A stretch of DNA of 7,238 nt from Gammaproteobacteria bacterium (GCA_026994735.1 JALWQD010000119.1:1-7238), one strand, 5' to 3'; counted from the stretch's first letter, positions 1 through 6,192 are shown. Made by a program: numbers and translations. The notes: a model not told the origin generated them from the sequence alone.

Positions 1-84
1 ATGCGTGATCTGTTCCCGATCGCCTTGCCGTCAGGGGCGAGACATCGCTTGCTCGGCAGTTATCAAAGAGAGAGCGGTCTTTGA
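1..84 (+). CDS. C-terminal tail of an upstream ORF (partial, unidentified)
   Basis: Frame 1 is open from the window edge to a TGA at 82-84, giving about 27 residues ending in ...LLGSYQRESGL. The stop lies 12 bases before the mutM start, which would suit co-transcription with it. The only support is the absence of stops over 28 codons and the close spacing. A stretch this short can stay open by chance, and I recognise no family. The gene, if real, begins outside the window. Confidence 0.35.
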   Translation: MRDLFPIALPSGARHRLLGSYQRESGL

Positions 85-96
85 CGAGGAAAAAAA

Positions 97-912
97 GTGC
101 CTGAGCTACCTGAGGTTGAAACGACAAAGAACGGTATTTTGCCCCATGTCGTCGGTCATGTTATTGATGCCGTCTGTATTAGAAATGCCCGTCTGCGTTA
201 TCCCGTACCGGCAGAATTGCCATCCTGGCTGCGGGGGCAATGCTTGCTCGATGTTCGTCGTCGAGGGAAGTATTTGCTGATGCCTGCAGATAATGGTGGC
301 TGCTTGATTATTCACCTCGGCATGTCGGGTCATTTACGCATTGTGAGCAGGAACGAGAGTCCCGGTCGACACGACCATATTGATATTTGCTTTGCTGCGG
401 GTCATCGTCTGCGATATTGTGATCCGCGACGATTTGGTCTGGTTTTATGGACCTTTGATGTACCTGAACACCATCGCTTATTGGCGCGTATGGGGCCTGA
501 GCCACTGACGGCATGGTCGGGTGATGATCTCTGGCTGCACTGCCGTGGTCGTCGTCAGGCGATTAAGGTTGTTTTGATGGATGTCAGTACGGTCGTCGGT
601 GTCGGCAATATTTATGCCAGTGAGTCACTCTTTCGAGCAGGCATCCATCCGCAACGCGCTGCAGGCAGGATTTCGCGCCAGCGCTGTTGCCGCCTGGTAG
701 CGGCAGTACGCAAGGTTCTTGAAGAAGCGATTAGCGCCGGCGGAACCAGTTTGCGTGATTTTGTCAGTGCCGATGGGCGGCCTGGTTACTTCAAACAGCA
801 ACTGCAGGTTTATGGTCGGGAAGGGCAGCTGTGCAGGCAATGTGAGTCGACTATTCGCTGCCTGCGTCAGGGCGGGCGTGCAAGCTTTTACTGTCCCCGT
901 TGCCAACGTTAA
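97..912 (+). CDS. mutM: Formamidopyrimidine-DNA glycosylase (Fpg/MutM)
   Basis: This bifunctional base-excision-repair enzyme removes oxidised purines such as 8-oxoguanine and nicks the abasic site by beta/delta elimination. The start is GTG at 97, preceded by GAGGA at 86-90 with 6-base spacing. After Met removal it gives the invariant PELPEVE N-terminus, whose Pro is the catalytic nucleophile and whose Glu is the general acid. Lys58 in RRRGKYLL matches the conserved beta-hairpin lysine. The VGVGNIYASE segment is the helix-two-turn-helix signature. The C-terminus carries the zinc finger as C246-x2-C249 and C266-x2-C269, with the family's 16-residue gap and an Arg in the finger hairpin. At 271 residues it has the normal family length, with all key residues present. 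Its stop overlaps that of the convergent gene, and no terminator separates them. Confidence 0.97.
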   Translation: MPELPEVETTKNGILPHVVGHVIDAVCIRNARLRYPVPAELPSWLRGQCLLDVRRRGKYLLMPADNGGCLIIHLGMSGHLRIVSRNESPGRHDHIDICFAAGHRLRYCDPRRFGLVLWTFDVPEHHRLLARMGPEPLTAWSGDDLWLHCRGRRQAIKVVLMDVSTVVGVGNIYASESLFRAGIHPQRAAGRISRQRCCRLVAAVRKVLEEAISAGGTSLRDFVSADGRPGYFKQQLQVYGREGQLCRQCESTIRCLRQGGRASFYCPRCQR

Positions 913-2426
913 GGATGTTTGCCGCTGTTTTTCTGCTCGCCGTCATTATTGTTCTGCTGGCGTAAAGCGACGATGACGCCATGTTCATCGAGGACGAGTG
1001 TCTTGGTCTCAGCACTGAGCATAGCGAGCATGTCTTTCAATTTTTGATTGCCGGCATCAAAGGGGTCAAAGATAATATGTGAGACCCCTTCAAGGTAACG
1101 TAACAGTGTTTTGCTGTCAGGGTAATCGCGTGGTAAGGGTAGCACCGGGCGATGAATGGCGAGCATCGTTTTTCCCGGCCATTGGCTCATGATTATGATG
1201 TCGTTACTGTCCTCTCCGCGAACGATATCGGCGAGGGCGAAGATCGTTTGCTCGGCGTTGCTCAATTGGTTGCGTTCAGTGAGCTGGTAATGGGCCTTGT
1301 TTGCCTGTGTGAAAAGCAGTGATGCAATGAAGACCAGTGCGAGTGTAATGCCGCGTTTTTGGGCAAAGCCATTGCCCTGGATGGCATTATTTGTTGCCAA
1401 TAGTCGAGGAATGCCCAGGTAAAGCAGCGTTGTGATGGCAATCAGTCCCCAAGCGCCGTCAGCATTGACCAAGCCTATGAATGTAGCCAGTACGAGTGTC
1501 AATGTCATCATGTCCTTTGCTAAGGATGATCTCTGCAGGAAAATCAGCAGGATGATAAACAGAGAGACGACCAACGCCAGTAGCATGCCCATGCTGCCGT
1601 TGCTCTCGGCATCACCCAGCAGTGTCTGGGCGAGGGCATCAAGGGGGTTTGCCAGCCAGTGGGTTGTGCCCCATGCCATATTTAGGATAGTGATGAAAAG
1701 CAGCGCCAGAAAGATACCAATATAAATATGTCGTTGCTGGCGGCCATCAACAGGGGTTTTATACCATGACCATGCCAGAGCAATCGGGTAGGCAAGTCCG
1801 GCAGGGTGCAGGCTGATGGTGATGGCCAGTAAGACAAGCTGGAAAAAGAACCAACCACCCAGAGGGCGTTGGGAACGTCGATAGCGGAGATTGAGCCAGT
1901 GGCCCGTAGCAAAGGCCAAGAGCAGGTAAGGTCCGGTTGCAAGTTGGTCAATCTGGATCAACAGACCAGGAAGAATGAGCAGTAGGCCACTGGCGAGCAG
2001 AGCGGCTTCTGCCGAGCTGTTGCGTTTTTGCCAGCGGTAGAGAATCAAGATGGCAATAAAGCTGAGGATTAGGGTATAAACCTTGGCAGCAAGAATGCTT
2101 CCTGGCCAGTACAGGCCCAGGGGCAGAAATAGCAAGGCGCGCATGTCTGGAATGCCAAACAGGAAAGCGGTGCTGATGACCTGGTCAGAAAGAGACCATA
2201 TAATGAGCAACACGCGGGCAGCGCTTTCTTCAATACCATAACCATCAAGGCGTAGCAGATGGCTGCTGAGGATGATGGCACCCCAGGCAAGGGCAATTAG
2301 CAGAGCCCAATGGAAGTCATTTAGTTTGATTCGAGGGATGCTAGGCATAAATGATAATTTCCAGGGAAAATTCTTTTCGGGTTTAAATTTCAGCGGGGAG
2401 TTTATCATCTCACTGAAAGATTGCAT
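909..2426 (-). CDS. Polytopic membrane protein, GT-C glycosyltransferase-like (putative)
   Basis: The predicted product has 505 residues and about ten to eleven hydrophobic helices, followed by a soluble C-terminal domain of roughly 100 residues. An acidic pair (GYGIEESAAR, Glu66/Glu67) just after the first helix resembles the acidic first-loop motif of GT-C enzymes (PMT/ArnT type), which transfer sugars from polyprenyl-phosphate donors at the periplasmic face. The assignment rests on topology and that one motif, so substrate and activity are unknown. I chose ATG at 2426 because GGGAG lies six bases upstream. An in-frame ATG at 2507 also exists, with AGGAG only three bases away; it would add 27 hydrophilic, Asn/Pro-rich residues that look less like coding sequence. 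The stop at 909-911 overlaps the stop of mutM on the other strand. The gene faces away from the cytochrome genes and is probably functionally unrelated to them. Confidence 0.8.
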   Translation of the reverse strand: MQSFSEMINSPLKFKPEKNFPWKLSFMPSIPRIKLNDFHWALLIALAWGAIILSSHLLRLDGYGIEESAARVLLIIWSLSDQVISTAFLFGIPDMRALLFLPLGLYWPGSILAAKVYTLILSFIAILILYRWQKRNSSAEAALLASGLLLILPGLLIQIDQLATGPYLLLAFATGHWLNLRYRRSQRPLGGWFFFQLVLLAITISLHPAGLAYPIALAWSWYKTPVDGRQQRHIYIGIFLALLFITILNMAWGTTHWLANPLDALAQTLLGDAESNGSMGMLLALVVSLFIILLIFLQRSSLAKDMMTLTLVLATFIGLVNADGAWGLIAITTLLYLGIPRLLATNNAIQGNGFAQKRGITLALVFIASLLFTQANKAHYQLTERNQLSNAEQTIFALADIVRGEDSNDIIIMSQWPGKTMLAIHRPVLPLPRDYPDSKTLLRYLEGVSHIIFDPFDAGNQKLKDMLAMLSAETKTLVLDEHGVIVALRQQNNNDGEQKNSGKHP

Positions 2427-2539
2427 TAGTATCTCCCATTTGTTGTTATCGTTTGTCGATGTGGGGCATGAGTTGCAAGGGCTCCAGGGATCGTTTGTTT
2501 GGGGCATAGTCTCCTGAAAAAGGTCATTGTTAATGCGAA

Positions 2540-2568
2540 ATTTCGGTTAGTAGTTGATCCCTTGTCAA
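2540..2568 (-). promoter_or_regulatory. Candidate promoter for the GT-C-like gene
   Basis: Read on the minus strand, a perfect -35 hexamer TTGACA (2568-2563) is followed after 17 bases by CGAAAT (2545-2540), which matches 3/6 of the -10 consensus. The spacing is ideal but the -10 is weak. The -35 overlaps an imperfect operator-like inverted repeat, TTGA-N7-TCAA, at 2554-2568. The transcript would start about 30 bases upstream of the ATG at 2507 and 110 bases upstream of the preferred start. Confidence 0.35.
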
Positions 2569-2609
2569 AATGATGGTTAAATTTGCCCTTGGTAGACCTT
2601 GCGAATAAC

Positions 2610-2639
2610 TTTACGCGGTATTGGTGGGCATGCTATACA
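2610..2639 (+). promoter_or_regulatory. Candidate promoter upstream of the 29-residue ORF
   Basis: TTTACG (2610-2615, 4/6 match to the -35) and TATACA (2634-2639, 4/6 match to the -10) are separated by 18 bases, about 75 bases upstream of the small ORF at 2713. It is the best sigma-70-like pair I can see on this strand between 2508 and 2712. The evidence is pattern only. Confidence 0.35.
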
Positions 2640-2712
2640 ATGAAGCCCGAGGGAAGCCAACGATATTAGAGCTGGGGATTTGTAATTCAGGATAGTGAGG
2701 GGGTAAAAAATA

Positions 2713-2802
2713 ATGAGTACTGCTGATATTCTTATTCTGTATGTGTTGTGGTTTGCGATGTCATTTGCATTGGCATCCGTGATTGTTAAGAAAGCATCAT
2801 AA
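2713..2802 (+). CDS. 29-residue single-helix membrane miniprotein
   Basis: The ORF runs from ATG to TAA and has a strong Shine-Dalgarno, GAGGGGG at 2697-2703, nine bases upstream. The product has a short polar N-terminus (MSTAD), about 20 hydrophobic residues (ILILYVLWFAMSFALASVIV) and a basic tail (KKAS), which predicts one transmembrane helix with the basic end in the cytoplasm. It lies alone between the GT-C-like gene and the diheme cytochrome, with a 7-bp inverted repeat directly after its stop. I recognise no family. Its size and topology recall small accessory subunits of terminal oxidases (CcoQ, CbdX classes), but that is analogy only. The core of the AGGGGGTAA leader recurs before the ORF at 7172. 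Confidence 0.6.
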   Translation: MSTADILILYVLWFAMSFALASVIVKKAS

Positions 2803-2820
2803 AAATTTTAGTCAAAATTT
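2803..2820. repeat. AT-only perfect inverted repeat after the miniprotein stop
   Basis: AAATTTT (2803-2809) and AAAATTT (2814-2820) are perfect 7-base arms around a 4-base loop (AGTC), starting one base after the stop of the 29-residue ORF. The stem contains no G or C, so as an RNA hairpin it would be weak. It may be a crude transcript end or a protein-binding site. Confidence 0.4.
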
Positions 2821-2863
2821 AGAGTAACGATGCACTAACTTGTGCTGATATTTTAAGAGTCAT

Positions 2864-2881
2864 TTAGTCAGGTTAGTCAGA
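2864..2881 (+). promoter_or_regulatory. Tandem TTAGTCAG(G/A) direct repeat upstream of the c4 cytochrome
   Basis: TTAGTCAGG (2864-2872) and TTAGTCAGA (2873-2881) are head-to-tail 9-base units. A third TTAGTCA lies at 2808-2814. The complete 9-mer TTAGTCAGG also occurs on the opposite strand at 6481-6489, upstream of the small minus-strand membrane gene. This arrangement fits a transcription-factor half-site, but no regulator can be named. Confidence 0.35.
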
Positions 2882-2903
2882 ATAGTTGTGTATCCGAACC
2901 TTT

Positions 2904-2919
2904 GGCTATTGGAATAGCC
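2904..2919. repeat. Perfect inverted repeat in the c4 cytochrome leader
   Basis: GGCTATT (2904-2910) and AATAGCC (2913-2919) are perfect arms around two G bases. As RNA it would fold as a 6-bp stem with a 4-base loop. No T-run follows, so it is not an intrinsic terminator. It lies about 80 bases before the cytochrome start, where an operator or leader hairpin could act. Confidence 0.4.
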
Positions 2920-2997
2920 AGGCGGTCGTGACAACAATCTTTTGAAAGAATCGTTGCAATTTTGGACGTAATGAAAAAAATCGAGAGGGGACTTCAA

Positions 2998-3798
2998 ATG
3001 CGACGTAGTCAAATGCGGCGGAATATGGGTGTACTGACATCCGTGGTTCTGGGTTCTGCAGTCATGATCTTTGCACAGCAGGCCATTGCCAATGGTGGGG
3101 GGCATGCGATACCTGATCTGTCCAATGGCAAGAGTATCTTTACCCAGGGCAAGGGCGATGTGCCGGCCTGTACCTCCTGTCATGGTGAAAAGGGGATGGG
3201 TAATGACATGATGGGGACGCCACGCCTGGCCGGACAGATTCCCCAGTTCCTGCGCAAACAACTGGAAGATTTCGCCACGGACAAGCGTCAGGATACAACG
3301 ATGTTTGTCATGAATACGAATGCCAAAGGGTTGACAAAACAAGATCGACTGGATGTCGCTACGTATCTTAGTTCCCTGGGCGCTGAGCATGTTGTGACGC
3401 CAAAGGAACAGCTGTCAAACCTCGCCGAACTAAAGGCGAATGGCACCGAGGTGGGTGTTACCCATGTTGGCAAAGCCATTGTTAATTATGGTATTCCCAA
3501 GCGTAATGTTCCGGCTTGCCGTTCTTGTCATGACTATAATGGCCGTGGTGTCGATCCGATTTATCCTATGATTGGCCAGCAGAAAATGGTCTATCTGATT
3601 AATCAACTGAAGAAGTGGCGTGATGGTAGTCGTGCCAATGATCCGAAAGCGCAAATGCAGAAGGTTGCGCAGAAGCTGACGGATGAAGAGATTCTTGATG
3701 TAGCTACCTTTTTATCACAGGCATCACCACTGACTATTGGTAACACCCGCACACCTGAGCGTCATGGCTTTATGGCTTTTGATGTCCCGAGGGACTAA
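2998..3798 (+). CDS. Exported diheme cytochrome c (c4-like)
   Basis: This is a periplasmic two-domain electron carrier, with each domain built like class I cytochrome c. ATG at 2998 is chosen because GAGAGGGG (2983-2990) sits seven bases upstream. Earlier in-frame starts at 2962 (TTG) and 2971 (ATG) lack a well-placed ribosome site. The 266-residue product has a basic N-terminus, a hydrophobic core and an AIA cleavage motif after residue 31. Heme sites are C58-TS-C-H62 and C174-RS-C-H178. Likely distal methionines are Met102 or Met105 for heme 1 and Met220 for heme 2, each shortly before an LT(K/D)-type helix ending in ATYLSSL or ATFLSQA, so the two halves are an internal duplication. Cytochromes c4 usually pass electrons to cbb3 or related oxidases. 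The gene stands alone and ends in a strong terminator, so it is probably controlled separately from the operon downstream. Confidence 0.9.
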   Translation: MRRSQMRRNMGVLTSVVLGSAVMIFAQQAIANGGGHAIPDLSNGKSIFTQGKGDVPACTSCHGEKGMGNDMMGTPRLAGQIPQFLRKQLEDFATDKRQDTTMFVMNTNAKGLTKQDRLDVATYLSSLGAEHVVTPKEQLSNLAELKANGTEVGVTHVGKAIVNYGIPKRNVPACRSCHDYNGRGVDPIYPMIGQQKMVYLINQLKKWRDGSRANDPKAQMQKVAQKLTDEEILDVATFLSQASPLTIGNTRTPERHGFMAFDVPRD

Positions 3799-3833
3799 AA
3801 GCGGTTAGCTTTACTGTCATCAGGTGATTTTGT

Positions 3834-3867
3834 AAAGGGGGCTGCCCGTTGGGTGGTCCCTTTTTTT
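3834..3867 (+). terminator. Strong intrinsic terminator of the c4 cytochrome gene
   Basis: Arms AAAGGG (3834-3839) and CCCTTT (3858-3863) enclose an inner stem, CTGCCC (3842-3847) with GGGTGG (3851-3856), that includes two G-U pairs around a GTT loop. A run of seven T (3861-3867) follows. It begins 36 bases after the cytochrome stop and should isolate that gene from the operon at 4044. Confidence 0.9.
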
Positions 3868-3943
3868 AACTTTGTACCCGTTATCTTTAATTATTGTGGT
3901 CTGCATGTTGTCGACCGGGAGGATGATTCCCCCCTGTCTGCAC

Positions 3944-3963
3944 TTTATGGTAGTATCCATAAA
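3944..3963. promoter_or_regulatory. Perfect 7-bp inverted repeat upstream of the heme/redox operon
   Basis: TTTATGG (3944-3950) and CCATAAA (3957-3963) flank a 6-base spacer (TAGTAT). The repeat lies in the 176-base gap between the c4 terminator and the next gene, about 80 bases before its start. It could be a dimeric regulator's operator or a leader hairpin. No convincing -35/-10 pair stands out in this gap. Confidence 0.4.
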
Positions 3964-4043
3964 CTTCGCTGGTGGTGTTCGCCGCCTGCATTCGTGCATT
4001 TATGTCGGTCCTTGTGGGCTGCAATCAGGAGTGGCCTAGTTTC

Positions 4044-4652
4044 GTGGCAAAACAATCACTTAAGCAAGGCGAAAAGGTTCTTTTTGGTATTGCGATCATC
4101 TTTCTTGTTGCGGCAGTTATTGGTTACGCCATCCTTGAAAGCGTACGTCACCATGCGGAAAAGCCTCTTTTTGCCAGTAAGACCCATTTTGATATGTCGG
4201 ATGAAGGCTTGCGTGGCTCCGAGATTTTTCGCGGAGAAAGGTGCACTTCCTGCCATCGTGCCTTACGGAATGGCACCAATATGGGCTTATCTCTGGATGG
4301 TATTGGCTCCAAGCGCAGTAAAGAGTGGCTGGAGCAGTTTTTACACGACCCTGAAAATACCTATGGTGCTGCCACGTTGGATCATGGCTATGCACCGAAA
4401 GAGGCGGCTTATGTTGCCAATTTGTCGGACGAAAAGATTCGTCTGATTGCTGCATTCATTTCAGAATTAAAGGCAGAAAGAGGCTCCTCCTCAGCACCCG
4501 AACCACCGAAGGGGCCGTCACCCTTTATTGACAGCATGGTCGGAGCGTTTGCTCCCGACAGCTGGCATGACCGTTTTCAGGATATTCGTGAAAAGGATGC
4601 TAACACCGGTGTCAGTGATGTGCCTTCAAATGACATGAGGAAGAAACCGTGA
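4044..4652 (+). CDS. Membrane-anchored monoheme cytochrome c
   Basis: The predicted 202 residues begin with a short basic cytoplasmic stretch (MAKQSLKQGEK). One transmembrane helix follows (about residues 13-31, VLFGIAIIFLVAAVIGYAIL), then a periplasmic cytochrome domain with a single C67-TS-C-H71 heme site, then a Pro/Ser-rich tail from about residue 145. The topology matches NorC/CcoO-type redox subunits. No methionine occurs in the usual distal-ligand region; the place of the MPxx motif is taken by TLDHGYAP with His114, and the only nearby Met is Met80, nine residues after the heme His. The start is GTG at 4044 with AGGAG at 4027-4031, a rather long 12-base gap. The frame is open back to a GTG at 3972, but those extra residues lack a ribosome site. 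The stop overlaps the next start by four bases, so translation is probably coupled. Confidence 0.85.
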   Translation: MAKQSLKQGEKVLFGIAIIFLVAAVIGYAILESVRHHAEKPLFASKTHFDMSDEGLRGSEIFRGERCTSCHRALRNGTNMGLSLDGIGSKRSKEWLEQFLHDPENTYGAATLDHGYAPKEAAYVANLSDEKIRLIAAFISELKAERGSSSAPEPPKGPSPFIDSMVGAFAPDSWHDRFQDIREKDANTGVSDVPSNDMRKKP

Positions 4653-5161
4653 GTGCGCCGTGGGAAGAAGACCGGGAATATACGCGTTATACGCTAATGT
4701 TTATTTATGCCTGTATTCTCTACGCGATAATAGGTTTTTCCTGGGGCGCGATTATGGGCGGTGTATCAGAATTGCGCCATTTTGTTGATCAGCGTTTACA
4801 CGGGAATTTGATTGTCAGGGCGCATACGCATGTGAACTTGCTCGGCTGGGTTGAAATGGCGATATTTGGCGCCGTTTATTATCTGGTACCACGTTTGATT
4901 AAAATGCCTATCTACAGTCTACGCCTCGTCAAGGTGCATTTTTGGATACATAATATCGGCCTTCTCGGTATGGTCATCCTTTTCACCTTGGCCGGTGTTG
5001 CGGGAGGCATTGCAAGTATGGAGCTTACGCCGCATGAAGTTGAGAATGTCATTCGCCCTTATCTTGCCGGCGTCGGTGTTTTTGGTAGTCTTGTTCTGCT
5101 GGCAAACGTGATTTGGGGTTACAATATTTTCAGGACATGTAAGCCCTGGCATAAGAAATAA
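4649..5161 (+). CDS. CcoN C-terminal-like four-helix protein (partial heme-copper oxidase subunit I fold)
   Basis: This 170-residue protein has about four transmembrane helices. Its sequence resembles only the last helices of cbb3 oxidase subunit I (CcoN, helices about IX-XII). RAHTHVNLLGWVEMAIFGAV followed by YYLVPRL mirrors CcoN helix X, whose HxH pair ligates high-spin b3 and low-spin b hemes; here these are His59 and His61. SLRLVKVHFWIHNIGLLGM mirrors helix XI, and VIRPYLAG...ANVIWGYNIFRT mirrors helix XII. The CuB histidines of helices VI-VII and the helix II heme ligand are absent, so it cannot be a complete oxidase. His97 and His101 are possible extra ligands. The GTG start overlaps the cytochrome stop (GTGA, 4649-4652) with AGGAAG upstream. 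There is no frameshift or flanking oxidase remnant, so it appears to be an intact small gene. The alignment is by eye from memory of CcoN. Confidence 0.8.
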   Translation: MSAPWEEDREYTRYTLMFIYACILYAIIGFSWGAIMGGVSELRHFVDQRLHGNLIVRAHTHVNLLGWVEMAIFGAVYYLVPRLIKMPIYSLRLVKVHFWIHNIGLLGMVILFTLAGVAGGIASMELTPHEVENVIRPYLAGVGVFGSLVLLANVIWGYNIFRTCKPWHKK

Positions 5162-5171
5162 TGATTTTTCA

Positions 5172-5684
5172 ATGAACAAAAAAAATCGCTTTGTTTTCCT
5201 TCTGGCAATTGCCGTCCTGCTGACGGCTTGTGGTGATGATGGCTCTGTTCGCGTGGGTGAAAAGGCGCCGAGTATCCGTACCAAGACACTTGCCGATGTT
5301 GATGGGGATTTTAGCCGTATTACGACCTATCGTTACCCCGATAAAAGAATGTATCAATATTCACTTGATCAAGCATTAGCGGATGGCCGACCCATCCTGC
5401 TTGAGTTTGCGACGCCTGGGCATTGCACTGTTTGCGATAAGCAACTGCAGATGATTAAAGGCCTGATCGGTGAATATAAGGATCAGGTGCTTTTTTTGCA
5501 TATGGATCAATATCAAAATCCTGAAGCTTTTATTGCCTTTAATGTGATCGGTGACCCATGGACCTATGTTATTGATGCCAATGGTAATGTCGTATTTAAG
5601 CAAGCGGGAAGAATGCTGTATGGAGAATTGGCAATACAACTCCAACGTGTGACTGGAAAGAAAAAACCCGCAGGGGCTAGCTAG
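5172..5684 (+). CDS. Thioredoxin-fold lipoprotein (TlpA-like, CxxC)
   Basis: The 170 residues start with a lipoprotein signal peptide ending in the lipobox LLTAC, so Cys20 would be lipidated. The next residues are Gly-Asp, with no Asp at +2, which would allow outer-membrane sorting. The thioredoxin-like core begins near RPILLEFATPGHCTVC: C85-x2-C88 is the redox pair and Pro129 in GDPWTYVID is the cis-proline position. DANGNVVFKQAGRM is the usual following strand-turn. Such proteins reduce cytochrome c apoproteins or help oxidase assembly (TlpA, ResA, Sco relatives). The His before CTVC and the neighbouring cytochrome genes suggest a similar job here, but the substrate is inferred. The ATG lies ten bases after the previous stop with no strong SD, consistent with translation coupled to the gene upstream. 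Confidence 0.85.
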   Translation: MNKKNRFVFLLAIAVLLTACGDDGSVRVGEKAPSIRTKTLADVDGDFSRITTYRYPDKRMYQYSLDQALADGRPILLEFATPGHCTVCDKQLQMIKGLIGEYKDQVLFLHMDQYQNPEAFIAFNVIGDPWTYVIDANGNVVFKQAGRMLYGELAIQLQRVTGKKKPAGAS

Positions 5685-5689
5685 GCGAG

Positions 5690-6145
5690 ATGGCAAAGAC
5701 AACGAATTTTTCACTGCAGCCTGATTACCGTGGCATGGTCTGGGATTTGTTGCTCTATATCCCTACAGTCGGGGCGCTGCTCTATATAGGTGTTTCTCTT
5801 TGGTATAGCGCAGACCGGAACTGGTCATATGTGCTGCTCTTTATGTCATGCTTTTTTTTCTTTGCTGGCGCAAACCGCATTCTTGGCAGTCGTCTGATGT
5901 TGTTGCCGACTTCTCCTGTTGGCATAACAGCAGAAAAGGATCAGGTCGTTATTAAACAGCGCAACGGTGAAACACTTGCGCTGGTAAAGGAAGTCCGTTT
6001 TTTTGCCGACTATGCCGGTAAATCATTTGGTCTGACCGGTCTGGACTATCATGGCCGAAAGCATCAGCTGGTTATCCATCGAGGGCAGTTTTCTGCGATA
6101 AAAGAGTTTGATGAGTTAAAGTCTCTCCTCGCCGTCTACAAGTAG
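5690..6145 (+). CDS. Two-helix membrane protein with soluble C-terminal domain (unknown)
   Basis: The product is 151 residues. Two hydrophobic helices occupy about residues 17-38 and 45-64 (DLLLYIPTVGALLYIGVSLW and YVLLFMSCFFFFAGANRI). They are followed by a soluble, beta-rich stretch (ITAEKDQVVIKQRNGE, ALVKEVRFFADYAG, HQLVIHRGQ) whose alternating pattern resembles the PH-like domains found after paired helices in bacterial membrane proteins. I do not recognise the family. It has no cysteines arranged for heme and no clear metal motif. It starts five bases after the lipoprotein stop with GGCGAG overlapping the junction, so it is the last gene of the cytochrome operon. An assembly or structural role is guilt by association. 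Confidence 0.75.
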   Translation: MAKTTNFSLQPDYRGMVWDLLLYIPTVGALLYIGVSLWYSADRNWSYVLLFMSCFFFFAGANRILGSRLMLLPTSPVGITAEKDQVVIKQRNGETLALVKEVRFFADYAGKSFGLTGLDYHGRKHQLVIHRGQFSAIKEFDELKSLLAVYK

Positions 6146-6192
6146 AGTGGTTGCTCTGTAAGAAGTGGCTATAGGTGTGCTGCTGGTGGCAA

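Noticed and set aside
2931..2957. Imperfect hairpin CAACAATC...GATCGTTG-like just upstream of the c4 start
   Set aside because: The arms contain two mismatches and a wobble with an AT-rich centre. This is close to what chance gives, and no tail or motif supports it.
2860..3390. A minus-strand 176-residue ORF opposite the c4 cytochrome
   Set aside because: It is the shadow of the strongly supported cytochrome frame. There is no motif and no ribosome site.
3853..4446. A long plus-strand ORF overlapping the monoheme cytochrome gene in another frame
   Set aside because: Its translation lacks the heme motif and a plausible domain pattern, it begins inside the terminator T-run, and the cytochrome frame with CTSCH clearly wins.
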